A stretch of DNA of 58,843 bases from Neomegalonema sp. (GTDB lineage: Bacteria; Pseudomonadota; Alphaproteobacteria; Rhodobacterales; Rhodobacteraceae), in NCBI RefSeq assembly GCF_028688855.1, contig NZ_JAQTXI010000020.1, forward strand, positions 1-58,843. Direction: 5' to 3'. This document shows positions 7,130 through 14,525 of this stretch, one piece after another (within the stretch, counting starts at the first letter, position 1; the number at the start of each line of letters is the position of its first letter). The notes under the pieces were generated by a model, which was not told the DNA's origin, did not search any database, and saw only the letters and a program-made list of their open reading frames with translations. A program made the translations under genes and the position numbers.

Positions 7130-7810
7130 ATGAAAAAGATTGAGATTAAAAACAGATTCACCGGGGAAATAATCATGTCCGGCAAATACGAATCAATCAA
7201 GGATGCGCTAGAGAAAAACACGGACGCGAATCTCACGGGCGCGTATCTCACGGGCGCGAATCTCACGGGCGCGAATCTCACGGGCGCGAATCTCACGGAC
7301 GCGTATCTCACGGACGCGTATCTCACGGGCACGTATCTCACGGGCGCGAATCTCACGGACGCGTATCTCACGGACGCGTATCTCACGGACGCGTATCTCA
7401 CGGGCGCGAATCTCACGGGCGCGAATCTCACGGGCGCGAAAGGATTAAATTATTATCTGGTCACGCCTCTTTTAATTCTCAAGGAACAGCCCGGAAAAAT
7501 CAGAACGTACAAATTGGTCAACTCAAACGGCGAAGGGCCGTACAACGGCGGGATAAAATACGAAATCGGAAAAACATATCAGGTCGCGGATGCGAATGCG
7601 GATATAAACGAGCAATGCGGAGCAGGAATAAATCTGGCGACTCTTGACTGGTGCATGAAGGAATGGCGTGAAGGGTATAAAATTTTGATTGCCGAACATA
7701 CCGCGAAAGATATTGCCTGTATACCTATTGCGTCCGATGGAAAGTATCGGGTTTTCCGAGCAAGGATTGTCGGGGAAAAAGATTTGAAAGAAATTGGTTT
7801 GATTAAATAA
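7130..7810 (+). CDS. Pentapeptide-repeat protein with phage-type C-terminal domain
   Basis: 226 residues from ATG 7130, chosen because AGGAGAGGGG lies just upstream; the frame is open further 5' but without a comparable site. Residues 33-102 are 14 pentapeptide repeats, A(N/Y)LT(G/D), predicted to form a right-handed quadrilateral beta-helix. The C-terminal ~120 residues (YKLVN, GIKYEIGK, CGAGINLATLDWC, KDIACIP, GEKDLKEIGL) form a domain often attached to such repeats in phage proteins, of unknown function. The repeats are nearly identical at DNA level. Confidence 0.85.
   Translation: MKKIEIKNRFTGEIIMSGKYESIKDALEKNTDANLTGAYLTGANLTGANLTGANLTDAYLTDAYLTGTYLTGANLTDAYLTDAYLTDAYLTGANLTGANLTGAKGLNYYLVTPLLILKEQPGKIRTYKLVNSNGEGPYNGGIKYEIGKTYQVADANADINEQCGAGINLATLDWCMKEWREGYKILIAEHTAKDIACIPIASDGKYRVFRARIVGEKDLKEIGLIK
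7226..7435 (+). repeat. Fourteen tandem 15-bp repeats
   Basis: The unit is GCG(A/T)ATCTCACGG(G/A)C, repeated 14 times without interruption inside the pentapeptide-repeat gene (one unit starts ACG). Only two positions vary apart from that base. Such DNA identity exceeds what the protein pattern needs, since codons could vary freely, and points to recent expansion by slippage or unequal recombination. Confidence 0.97.
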
Positions 7811-7837
7811 ATTTGCTCCGTTCCAAAGGAGGGAGAG

Positions 7838-8023
7838 ATGAAAATGTGTGAATTATGTGGGCTTAATCCGGCAACCATTCCGGACAGAAACAGACAGGGC
7901 CGCCCCATAAAAAGGATATGCGCAGCGTGTCATTCTCGCCGTCTTTCCGAGGACATGAAAAAGATTATCACGAAAGGGCCAAGGGGGTATGTTGGGATGG
8001 ACTTGGCAAGGAGAGAGAGATGA
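7838..8023 (+). CDS. Small zinc-binding protein
   Basis: 61 residues. CELC near residue 4 and CAAC near residue 28 form a plausible four-cysteine zinc site; a basic C-terminus follows. AGGAGGGAGAG precedes the ATG. Its stop overlaps the next ATG (ATGA). Function unknown; one of several cysteine-pair mini-proteins in this phage. Confidence 0.7.
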   Translation: MKMCELCGLNPATIPDRNRQGRPIKRICAACHSRRLSEDMKKIITKGPRGYVGMDLARRER

Positions 8024-8175
8024 AACAGGTTTTTGCGATTTTAATTGCAGTGACTTGCCCGATATGGATTCCTGTTTTGTTAGTTGGGGGTTGGCTAATT
8101 CTCCCTATCGTTGTCGGAATATACATGGTTTATGAAGGCATAATGGGCACATTAAACCAGGGGAGGGAGAGATGA
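8020..8175 (+). CDS. Small membrane protein
   Basis: 51 residues dominated by two hydrophobic stretches (about 3-20 and 24-42) with a Gly-Gly turn. Starts at an ATGA overlap behind GGAGAGAGAG. Ends overlapping the next gene. No family recognised. Confidence 0.65.
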   Translation: MKQVFAILIAVTCPIWIPVLLVGGWLILPIVVGIYMVYEGIMGTLNQGRER

Positions 8176-8657
8176 AACAGACCTGGAAAGAACGGGTTCC
8201 CGCTGTAATATTTGCAGTCGCACTTGGGATTGTTATCGGTGCAACGTGCAGCAAAATGACGGCCCAAACCCCCGCACCGGAGCCAGCGGTGGGGAATCTG
8301 ATACTTCTGATGCATGGGGATGAATGGAAATGCGATTCGATACCGTTCAAGTACGAGGAATGGCACACACCCAAGCGACAGGTCAAATTAGACAGTTTAT
8401 GTCGAGAGCGGGGGCATATCTTAGGCATAAGCACGACAACGCTGGCCCTGCCTTCAGAATATTATGTTGATCTGCCAGATAGGACATTGCGGATTTATCA
8501 TGATCCCAATTATTCAGAAGGACGATGCATGAGGTGCGGAAGGGTTGTTCGTAAACAGCACATGACCAAACCAGATACAACCATAATATGGAGCAAATAC
8601 AGAAGAGAATTAGAGTTTATGAATATGGAAGTTGATTCGGTTAAATGGATTCCTTGA
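8172..8657 (+). CDS. Membrane-anchored or exported protein with a cysteine pair
   Basis: 161 residues. An N-terminal hydrophobic segment (about 10-28) is followed by a Pro-rich linker, so the rest is probably periplasmic. CMRCGR near residue 118 gives one cysteine pair. ATGA overlap with the gene upstream. Function unknown. Confidence 0.7.
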   Translation: MKQTWKERVPAVIFAVALGIVIGATCSKMTAQTPAPEPAVGNLILLMHGDEWKCDSIPFKYEEWHTPKRQVKLDSLCRERGHILGISTTTLALPSEYYVDLPDRTLRIYHDPNYSEGRCMRCGRVVRKQHMTKPDTTIIWSKYRRELEFMNMEVDSVKWIP

Positions 8658-8678
8658 CTGGCTGGAAGGGAGGATCAA

Positions 8679-8903
8679 GTGAACTTACTCGAAAAAGCAA
8701 TGTCGGCCAAACCGGAAAGAAAAACCAAAATAGCGTCACAAGAGGAAATTGATTTGGCGTTGGCATGGATTCAGGGCAAAGTCACGGCTACACAGGTTAA
8801 TATTGCATACACAGACTCAAGAACTTCTACGCATTATCTATACCGTATGGCTATAGCACTAAGAACGGCTTTTAATAACGGTCAAATAAAAATTGCCAAA
8901 TAG
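8679..8903 (+). CDS. Small helical protein, possible HTH
   Basis: 74 residues from GTG 8679 with GGGAGG upstream. The segment from about residue 22 to 60 (SQEEIDLALAWIQG, then VNIAYTDSR and a further helix) resembles a helix-turn-helix that might bind DNA. The assignment is weak. Confidence 0.6.
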   Translation: MNLLEKAMSAKPERKTKIASQEEIDLALAWIQGKVTATQVNIAYTDSRTSTHYLYRMAIALRTAFNNGQIKIAK

Positions 8904-8913
8904 GGAGGCCGTC

Positions 8914-9126
8914 ATGCGGAAGATGGTGTATGATGTATATGTTCCATCGGAATATAGTGCCGGGATAAGAGGATTTACCGATACCGTAACTGTCATAATC
9001 GAAAGTGGAGACCCCGGAGGAGAAAAAGACGGGGAATATTCCTTTGTCGAAGAAATGAGGAAATTCCTGAATGAGTGGTACGATGGAGGCAAGGTTGAGG
9101 TTCTCTCCGATACAGTGACTGATTAG
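8914..9126 (+). CDS. Hypothetical small protein
   Basis: 70 residues from ATG 8914 behind GGGAGGCCGTC. Acidic, mixed alpha/beta composition with a Gly-rich middle (GDPGGEKDGE). The next gene repeats the same ribosome-binding cassette (GGAGGCCGTCATG), suggesting local duplication of translation signals. It ends in a LSDT-containing tail, also present in the next protein. Confidence 0.6.
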   Translation: MRKMVYDVYVPSEYSAGIRGFTDTVTVIIESGDPGGEKDGEYSFVEEMRKFLNEWYDGGKVEVLSDTVTD

Positions 9127-9139
9127 AATGGAGGCCGTC

Positions 9140-9475
9140 ATGAATCCTCGGAAGATAGTGGTGGAAATAACGCTCAGTGAAATAGACGAAGACCTTTATG
9201 AGAGCGATCCGGCGATTGAGTTTATAAAAGATATAACGTTTGATTATCAGGACAATGAACCCTTGATTGATCCTGACAGCATCAAGATTCTCTCCGACAC
9301 CGCCGACCCGCAGGTGGGCCGAAAGGCAGAGAGTGGGGAGTCACCTGCTCAGCCTGCGGGGAGGCTTTGTCCAGTATGTAAGTTTCATAATCACAAGAGG
9401 CAGATGGATTTGAAATGGGTATGTGATAAGTGTGGGTGTACGGAAGACGCAGAGGAGGCCGACAATGAAGTATAA
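9140..9475 (+). CDS. Zinc-ribbon protein
   Basis: 111 residues from ATG 9140 (GGAGGCCGTCATG cassette; the ATG at 9128 lies before this site). The N-terminal half shares the VEI...LSDTAD pattern with the gene upstream, so the two may be paralogues. The C-terminal half has CPVC and CDKCGC spaced by about 18 residues, a zinc ribbon. Possible DNA or RNA contact; function unknown. Confidence 0.65.
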   Translation: MNPRKIVVEITLSEIDEDLYESDPAIEFIKDITFDYQDNEPLIDPDSIKILSDTADPQVGRKAESGESPAQPAGRLCPVCKFHNHKRQMDLKWVCDKCGCTEDAEEADNEV

Positions 9476-9659
9476 AAAGCGGTATGTGCTATGTAAAGGA
9501 TCGCCCGTACTCTCACAGGGTGGGTTGCCGGTCGTGGATTCAAGGGAGACAGTTGGAAGCGGGGGAGGTTACAGCACCGCGAAAGTTTACTTCCAAAGCT
9601 ACGTTGACGCACCCGAATACCAGCTTGTCTTGGAGCGCATTGACAGGAGAGCCAAATGA
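9465..9659 (+). CDS. Hypothetical small basic protein
   Basis: 64 residues from ATG 9465 behind AGAGGAGGCC, overlapping the previous gene by 11 bases. Contains a Gly-rich centre and ends in ERIDRRAK. The next protein ends in a similar RRIDKQAK-type tail. Not recognised. Confidence 0.55.
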   Translation: MKYKKRYVLCKGSPVLSQGGLPVVDSRETVGSGGGYSTAKVYFQSYVDAPEYQLVLERIDRRAK

Positions 9660-9832
9660 GAATCTGCAAGCAACCGAGTGAATTTCTGCGTATGGCAAAG
9701 CCATGCGATTTTGAGATATGGATTAATGGTGAGCGTACTTGGGCTTGCAGGGAACGTAAGGGATTTTGTAAGTGGCAAGGCCGATTAGTTCGGCGCATCG
9801 ACAAACAGGCCAAAGGCCGGAGGACGAAATGA
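9656..9832 (+). CDS. Hypothetical small basic protein
   Basis: 58 residues, ATGA overlap with the gene before and after. Four cysteines (positions 4, 17, 31, 38) and a strongly basic C-terminus ending KGRRTK. The tail resembles that of the preceding protein. Function unknown. Confidence 0.55.
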   Translation: MRICKQPSEFLRMAKPCDFEIWINGERTWACRERKGFCKWQGRLVRRIDKQAKGRRTK

Positions 9833-10002
9833 ATAACTCCAACGACCGCAAAGAGTATCTCGGAGACAGCGTTTACGTGGAATATGACGGATACCACTTC
9901 ATATTAACCACGGAAAATGGCTTTGGGCCAAGCAACATCATTGCTTTGGAACCACCTGTTTTAGATGCGCTGAACCGATACGCCAAGAGGGCTACAACAT
10001 GA
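9829..10002 (+). CDS. Hypothetical small protein
   Basis: 57 residues, starting in an ATGA overlap with CCGGAGGAC upstream. The YVEYDGYHFILTTENG stretch suggests a beta-hairpin and the end is helical. It resembles short phage proteins with a DSVYVEYDG-type start, which are uncharacterised. It overlaps the next start by 4 bases. Confidence 0.6.
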   Translation: MNNSNDRKEYLGDSVYVEYDGYHFILTTENGFGPSNIIALEPPVLDALNRYAKRATT

Positions 10003-10193
10003 CCGACTGGAAAACCTACAAGCGCAAGGGCACGATTGATTGGTCAGCGACTGAGATGCGCCATGGTGGTGTTCATCCAGAAACATATTTTCAGGAAATG
10101 TACATGAATGTTATACCGCAAGGATATTTTGAGAAGGACTATAAATGTTCACTATCGGGTGAACATCCCAAACAAGTGAACAGGGAGGCGTGA
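9999..10193 (+). CDS. Hypothetical small protein
   Basis: 64 residues with ATGA overlap. Aromatic-rich (Trp, Tyr) with no known motif. It ends one base before the next gene, whose ribosome binding site (GGGAGGCG) lies inside it. Confidence 0.5.
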   Translation: MTDWKTYKRKGTIDWSATEMRHGGVHPETYFQEMYMNVIPQGYFEKDYKCSLSGEHPKQVNREA

Positions 10194-10194
10194 G

Positions 10195-10413
10195 ATGAAA
10201 CTGAAAGTGATTCAATGGAACGCTGAACATTCATATCACGAATGCATTGACGAAACTGGCGAGACAAGAAAGATCGATCTATGCGTTGACAGCGTAAGCG
10301 TGGATAAGCCGTCTGGTGAATTTGATCCGGTAAAACTTGTGGGGAAAACGGTGGAAGTTGATAGGGTCTACCCATTCATTGAAATCGCAGAAAATGTGAG
10401 GGAGGCCGAATGA
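10195..10413 (+). CDS. Hypothetical small beta-rich protein
   Basis: 72 residues beginning MKLKVIQW; alternating hydrophobic residues suggest a beta-barrel-like fold (VGKTVEVDRVYPFIEIAENV). GGGAGGCGTGAG precedes the ATG. Unassigned. Confidence 0.6.
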   Translation: MKLKVIQWNAEHSYHECIDETGETRKIDLCVDSVSVDKPSGEFDPVKLVGKTVEVDRVYPFIEIAENVREAE

Positions 10414-10616
10414 CCAAAGCATACCTTAATCAAAAACTGCTATTACTGCTCAGGAGTGCAATAGCGGACAAGGAATTTTGTATTGCGTCAGCGAACAGGG
10501 AAAATGCCTTAGGTGAATGGAGAATGAACTGGGCTGAGTGTGTGAGTGAAGCAGACAATAAAATTAATTCAGTGCTGGCACAGATTGAAGGCATAGAAAA
10601 GCAGGAGGATGAATGA
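10410..10616 (+). CDS. Hypothetical small helical protein
   Basis: 68 residues, all helical, ending in an acidic tail; starts in an ATGA overlap after GGGAGGCC. Overlaps the lipoprotein gene by 4 bases and so is probably co-translated with it. Confidence 0.55.
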   Translation: MTKAYLNQKLLLLLRSAIADKEFCIASANRENALGEWRMNWAECVSEADNKINSVLAQIEGIEKQEDE

Positions 10617-11374
10617 ATAACTGGTATCGCTGGACGGTGTTGGGGCTGCTGATTGTAGCCTGCAACGAACCCGATCCCCAGCCTCAGATAGACGGTCTGA
10701 AGCAGGACATGGTGAGTCTGGCCGACTCTATCGACGCATGGGGCATACAGGTTGACACTCTGGCTGTTCGGGATTCTGAGTTATTTGGTCGTACCGAACA
10801 ACTGGAAACAGCGAACGCCCGGCAGGATGCCGAACTTGTAAGGATTTCCGACAGGTTGGAGCAGTGGCCCTACGATTCCCTTGTTTGGCTCAGAAATGAG
10901 ATCGTTGCATTATCTCGGAAACTGGCCGTAATGTCCGAGGCTTTAGACAGCCTCAGGGGGCCGGTCGGAACGCCGGACAGCTTGGGGAATATCTGCTACG
11001 AAGTTGAGCCAGACCAGACGTTCAGATATTTCCTATACCACAATTTCCGGGACACGCTCGGAAACTACGAGGAAGGGATCAAGTATCATACCGCCATTGA
11101 AGCATACCGGACTGTCGCCGATCTCTACGCAGGGGGGCAATTTGAGTACAGTAAATCAAGCCTGGATTATCAATGGCATGATTACAACTATGCTCGGTTC
11201 AAGGACGTGGCTATCGTGACGCAGGACGGGCTGGTGTTGAGGATTCCGGTCAACATCATTTTACCATACCGCAATATGTACTATGTCATAGCCCATGCAG
11301 TGATTGACAAGGCAGGGAATGAATCAACGTGGAATCGGTCGATAGATGAAGGCTATTACGTGAGGGTGAAATAA
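10613..11374 (+). CDS. Predicted lipoprotein with coiled coil
   Basis: 253 residues. The N-terminus has a hydrophobic stretch ending in IVAC (Cys at residue 17), a good lipobox, followed by EPDPQPQ, so the mature protein would be lipid-anchored in the cell envelope. Residues about 25-105 form a coiled coil, and the C-terminal ~130 residues are beta-rich and end KAGNES...YYVRVK, resembling an Ig-like module. Phage lipoproteins often block superinfection at the membrane. That role, or an aid to lysis, is inference. AGGAGGATG precedes the start. Confidence 0.75.
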   Translation: MNNWYRWTVLGLLIVACNEPDPQPQIDGLKQDMVSLADSIDAWGIQVDTLAVRDSELFGRTEQLETANARQDAELVRISDRLEQWPYDSLVWLRNEIVALSRKLAVMSEALDSLRGPVGTPDSLGNICYEVEPDQTFRYFLYHNFRDTLGNYEEGIKYHTAIEAYRTVADLYAGGQFEYSKSSLDYQWHDYNYARFKDVAIVTQDGLVLRIPVNIILPYRNMYYVIAHAVIDKAGNESTWNRSIDEGYYVRVK

Positions 11375-11392
11375 CCAAGACAGGAGGACGAG

Positions 11393-11551
11393 ATGAGGCT
11401 GGCATTATTGGTTAGTGCTGCATTGATTGCAGAAGCAATACGACCAGACCAAAAGGTGTCATGGATTATGGGTATTGCTATCGGATGTATTGTACTATGG
11501 GTCACCATTCAGGATTATCAAGAATTCAAAAATAAGGCAAAAGGCAAATAA
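11393..11551 (+). CDS. Small membrane protein
   Basis: 52 residues with an N-terminal hydrophobic segment and a second helix at about 24-41, then a charged tail ending KNKAKGK. ACAGGAGGACG precedes the ATG. It follows the lipoprotein gene and may be expressed with it. Confidence 0.65.
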   Translation: MRLALLVSAALIAEAIRPDQKVSWIMGIAIGCIVLWVTIQDYQEFKNKAKGK

Positions 11552-11568
11552 CGAGGAGGACAGATTCA

Positions 11569-11793
11569 TTGGCTTTTGATTATGAAATCAGGGATAACAT
11601 TTGTCCGGTTTGCGGTGGCAGTAGAGACCCGAAGCATGAACACTGTTGGCACTGTCTCGATTGTGAATTTACTCAATGCGCCAACACGAAATCGCAGTAT
11701 AAGTATTTGTTGTGGCGGTATAATCAAGGCAAGGATTGGCAAGGAAACCCAATTAAGCAGGAGGCCCACGATGGCAAAGTGGCTGAGGATTGA
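11569..11793 (+). CDS. Zinc-finger-like small protein
   Basis: 74 residues from TTG 11569 with GAGGAGGAC upstream. Cysteine/histidine clusters CPVCGG, HEHCWHCLDC and CANT in the first 40 residues suggest a zinc-binding domain. Overlaps the next gene by 23 bases. Confidence 0.6.
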   Translation: MAFDYEIRDNICPVCGGSRDPKHEHCWHCLDCEFTQCANTKSQYKYLLWRYNQGKDWQGNPIKQEAHDGKVAED

Positions 11794-11944
11794 GGAATGT
11801 CAAAGTTGCCCTTATTGTGATGATGTATTGTGGTGTAAAATTATAGGGCGCATTCATGCACAGTCGAAAGAGATTGACCCCCGTTGCAAACTCCCAGACG
11901 CACCGGAGGAGGAAGGTCAACCGCAGGTAGACCAAAATGGATAA
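11771..11944 (+). CDS. Cysteine-rich small protein
   Basis: 57 residues from ATG 11771 (GCAGGAGGCC upstream, inside the preceding gene). CQSCPYC near residue 10 and later Cys residues at 22 and 39 could form a metal site. Ends overlapping the next start. Unassigned. Confidence 0.55.
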   Translation: MAKWLRIEECQSCPYCDDVLWCKIIGRIHAQSKEIDPRCKLPDAPEEEGQPQVDQNG

Positions 11945-12095
11945 GATTAAACCAATCATTAAGGTGCGAACATCTGAAGATCAAAAAGACAGTGAATCCG
12001 TGGTTTATTTTGATCCGCTTTGTTTCGTGAAGGGTGTCTGCCAGTATTGCAAAAGACGTAATTGTATAAACAGAGACCAAAGCGCAAAAGGGTAA
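11937..12095 (+). CDS. Cysteine-rich small protein
   Basis: 52 residues from ATG 11937. CFVKGVCQYCKRRNC in the second half is a compact four-cysteine cluster likely to bind zinc. Last gene of the small-gene cluster before the regulatory palindromes at 12101. Confidence 0.55.
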   Translation: MDKIKPIIKVRTSEDQKDSESVVYFDPLCFVKGVCQYCKRRNCINRDQSAKG

Positions 12096-12100
12096 ACCAT

Positions 12101-12134
12101 TTTGTTGATGTCAACAAATAGGTCATATAACCTA
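12101..12134 (+). promoter_or_regulatory. Two adjacent palindromes with a possible promoter
   Basis: TTTGTTGA (12101-12108) and TCAACAAA (12111-12118) form a perfect 8-bp inverted repeat with a 2-bp centre. TAGGT (12119-12123) and ACCTA (12130-12134) form a second. TTGTTG at 12102 and TATAAC at 12126-12131 with an 18-bp spacer could be a promoter covered by these sites. It would control the operon with the deacetylase and radical SAM genes. Confidence 0.5.
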
Positions 12135-12149
12135 CAAAGGAGGTCGGGG

Positions 12150-12341
12150 ATGACATTCGAGGAGTGGGTCGAAAAAGAATTTCCACATAAGGACAGGCCG
12201 CCATACCGCGATCAATTTCTTTTAATTGAAAACATTCTTAAAAAAGCATGGGACGCTGGATATGATGAGGCAAAAAATCGTTACGATTGTGATGTAGTTA
12301 TACATGATGTTAAAGATTATTACATGGATGACAAGTTATGA
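12150..12341 (+). CDS. Hypothetical small acidic protein
   Basis: 63 residues from ATG 12150, chosen because AAAGGAGGTCGGGG lies directly upstream; the earlier ATG at 12108 lies inside the palindrome. Acidic, with aromatic residues and a YDEAKNRYD helix. First gene of the deacetylase and radical SAM operon. Confidence 0.65.
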   Translation: MTFEEWVEKEFPHKDRPPYRDQFLLIENILKKAWDAGYDEAKNRYDCDVVIHDVKDYYMDDKL

Positions 12342-12589
12342 ACCTCTCCCTCGGCAATAGAGATCACCGCCTTCATGTCCAGAGAGTAACCGGACGTAAA
12401 ATGTTGACAGCGCAAGACAGATGTATACAAAATGCGTCAACTTGCAAAGTTACCGGGACAGTCAAGGCTAAAAAGGGAATTAAAGGCGTTAAGGCTGCCA
12501 AGAAAACAAGGTTTTACAAGTGGACAAAAAGCAAAGGCCGATATTCAGGTTCCGGTTGGTGGCAAAAGATCGGAGAGATTAATGAGTAA
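12338..12589 (+). CDS. Small strongly basic protein
   Basis: 83 residues with a Lys/Arg-rich middle (about 37-68) and a Gly/Ser/Trp-rich end. Starts in an ATGA overlap. It could bind nucleic acid, but no domain is recognised. Overlaps the deacetylase start by 8 bases. Confidence 0.5.
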   Translation: MNLSLGNRDHRLHVQRVTGRKMLTAQDRCIQNASTCKVTGTVKAKKGIKGVKAAKKTRFYKWTKSKGRYSGSGWWQKIGEINE

Positions 12590-13490
12590 ATTTCTTAAAT
12601 GGTTTTTTGTTATAGCGTTTATAGGTTGTATCGAACATATTGTTTTTATTTTTTGCCCAAGTCATGCAAGATGGGTCTATCTTCATGGATGGAAGAAAAC
12701 CGATACTCCGAAATATGATTATACGCTTAAAGATAAGATATACATTATGCCGACCATTGACGTTGAAGCAATTAAAGATCATAAGGATTTAGGCGATTTC
12801 AACAAATTGATTTCTCAAGTAAATAGTATGGATTCAATATTTCTAAAGTATAATATCAAAGGGACATTTTTAATTGATGTTGCTGAACCTTTTGAATGGC
12901 AGATTGTTTTTGATAAATTAAAAAGGCACGACCTTCAATTACACATTCATCCGAATTTTATAAGTGATAAGGATAGACTTTTAATGTGGGAATATTCAAG
13001 TAAGGAACAATGCAAGATCATAAATGAATGCCTTGACAGGTTCAAAGAATACCGGGGGAATAAGCCGGAAATCTTTAGAGCCGGAGCGTATGGAGCGGAT
13101 GATAATACCCTTAAATGTTTAGTCAAAAATAATATTAAATGCGACATGAGTTATTTTAAAGATCACAAAAACTGCAAGATAAAAAAGATTCCAAAAGGAT
13201 TAATTGAAGTTCCGGTAAGTGTTTTCAGGGTTTTTAAAAGGTATAGAAAAGGCGATGAAACCGTTTTCCTTGATCCCGTATTAAAAAAGTTTGATATAGA
13301 TTTTGATACTGAGTTTGTGATGAATTGCTTGAGAGAGGCCAAAGATACTGAAAGGAAATATCTTGTATTATTTATGCACAACTATTCAGATTTGGACAAG
13401 CTGGAAAAGTTTTTCAAAGAAACAGTAAATGATGAACAGATCATTTATGTTACAGCCAAAGAATATTTAGAATTAAGGGGGATGATTTGA
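12582..13490 (+). CDS. Membrane-anchored polysaccharide-deacetylase-like protein (NodB fold)
   Basis: 302 residues from ATG 12582 (GGAGAG upstream). An N-terminal hydrophobic segment (about 5-24) is followed by the deacetylase core: PTIDVE (motif 1, Asp), GTFLID, LQLHIHPNF (motif 2, two His), FRAGAYGADDNTL (motif 3, Arg), and LFMHNY near the end (motif 5-like His). NodB-type enzymes remove N-acetyl groups from glycans at the cell surface using a metal held by Asp-His-His. It overlaps the first radical SAM gene (ATGA), so the two form one unit. It may alter host surface glycans; substrate unknown. Confidence 0.75.
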   Translation: MSKFLKWFFVIAFIGCIEHIVFIFCPSHARWVYLHGWKKTDTPKYDYTLKDKIYIMPTIDVEAIKDHKDLGDFNKLISQVNSMDSIFLKYNIKGTFLIDVAEPFEWQIVFDKLKRHDLQLHIHPNFISDKDRLLMWEYSSKEQCKIINECLDRFKEYRGNKPEIFRAGAYGADDNTLKCLVKNNIKCDMSYFKDHKNCKIKKIPKGLIEVPVSVFRVFKRYRKGDETVFLDPVLKKFDIDFDTEFVMNCLREAKDTERKYLVLFMHNYSDLDKLEKFFKETVNDEQIIYVTAKEYLELRGMI

Positions 13491-14068
13491 AACTTTACGA
13501 AGTCATTAGATTTTTCAGGCGGGGCGAAGTTGTGGCTATTAAACCTACCCTAAAGTGCAATTATAAATGTCCTGATTGTGCCGAATACTTTGACGGCAAA
13601 TATCCAAAGAGGCCGGATTGTAATATACAGTTATCCGCTGTCCAGTGGTACGATAAAATAATGACCTTGCACCCCAAAATCAAGAATATAATAATCAGCG
13701 GGGGAGAGCCTACAATTTATCCTGAATTTGCTATCTTGACTAATCTGTTTCTGGATTCAAAGATACCCGTTGCAGTGGCTACAAACTTGAGTATTCCCGA
13801 AGTATTCAAAGACGTTCGAAGATCAAGAAGGCTTTACATTCATTCAACTTTTTATCCAGACCAAGTAAATCAAGAAGTATTTAAGGCCGCGCTTGAAATG
13901 GTCAGGTCAATGCATTATTATGTGGGAGTGTATGAACTTTACAGCATAGATGGGAGCCGCCGAAAGAAAAGACATATTAAAGACGAAGACGACATACCGG
14001 GAATCTTTTACGGGCCAGACGGTGCAAAGTTGGGTTATTGTCAAGAAACTACGACGCATTATATATGA
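13487..14068 (+). CDS. Short radical SAM protein
   Basis: 193 residues. CNYKCPDC (Cys 24, 28, 31) is the CxxxCxxC motif that binds the 4Fe-4S cluster, and SGGEP (71-75) contacts S-adenosylmethionine. At 193 residues it keeps only part of the barrel and lacks a C-terminal auxiliary cluster. Radical SAM enzymes generate a 5'-deoxyadenosyl radical; shorter members include activases and anaerobic modification enzymes. It overlaps the deacetylase and the next membrane protein. Substrate unknown. A second, longer radical SAM gene lies 450 bases downstream. Confidence 0.85.
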   Translation: MKLYEVIRFFRRGEVVAIKPTLKCNYKCPDCAEYFDGKYPKRPDCNIQLSAVQWYDKIMTLHPKIKNIIISGGEPTIYPEFAILTNLFLDSKIPVAVATNLSIPEVFKDVRRSRRLYIHSTFYPDQVNQEVFKAALEMVRSMHYYVGVYELYSIDGSRRKKRHIKDEDDIPGIFYGPDGAKLGYCQETTTHYI

Positions 14069-14253
14069 TGTGGGATGCAATAAAATTTCCGGTAGTGGTT
14101 TTCCTTGCGGGGTCAATAGCGGGATCAATTAATATTGTTTTTATGATAACAGACAAAAGAAAACCCAAGGAAATTTTAAGGGAAAACATGACCCAGATTG
14201 TTATAATTATCATTTGTATAATGCTAATATTATTAAAAGATGTATTGCAATGA
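14065..14253 (+). CDS. Small two-span membrane protein
   Basis: 62 residues (two tandem ATGs at 14065/14068, the first in an ATGA overlap). Hydrophobic helices at about 8-29 and 43-59 flank a basic loop. It sits between the two radical SAM genes and may anchor a complex at the membrane; this is inference. Confidence 0.65.
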   Translation: MMWDAIKFPVVVFLAGSIAGSINIVFMITDKRKPKEILRENMTQIVIIIICIMLILLKDVLQ

Positions 14254-14525
14254 TGGACTTACCGAGATTGCCAATGGATTATTTTGATTGGCTAACATGG
14301 CTCAACGGTTCTACTGTTTGGGAAAAGTTGGGCGTTTCCCCAAGGGAGATTTCGATTATAGAAGACAAACATACACTGAGGAAGTATGCGGTTGGATTCA
14401 TTGAGAGCGAAAAAATATCATGCAGAACAAAAAACAATGAATTTGCTGTCATGTTTTTAATTGATGGGAATTTTGGATGGACTCATTTGAGAAAAAGAGA
14501 ATTCGAGGCGGTCTATGGAACTTGA
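14250..14525 (+). CDS. Hypothetical protein between radical SAM genes
   Basis: 91 residues, ATGA overlap at both ends (14250 and the 11-base overlap with the next gene). No cysteine motif or domain is recognised. Its fixed place between two radical SAM genes could mean it is their substrate or partner. Confidence 0.6.
   Translation: MMDLPRLPMDYFDWLTWLNGSTVWEKLGVSPREISIIEDKHTLRKYAVGFIESEKISCRTKNNEFAVMFLIDGNFGWTHLRKREFEAVYGT

Noticed and set aside
6940..7431. Long open frame on the minus strand opposite the pentapeptide repeats
   Set aside because: It is a mirror of the 15-bp repeat array, giving a low-complexity Arg/Phe/Ala repeat; there is no ribosome site and every other gene is on the + strand.
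7226..7435. Direct repeats as a possible CRISPR array
   Set aside because: The 15-bp units are contiguous without spacers and encode pentapeptides in frame.
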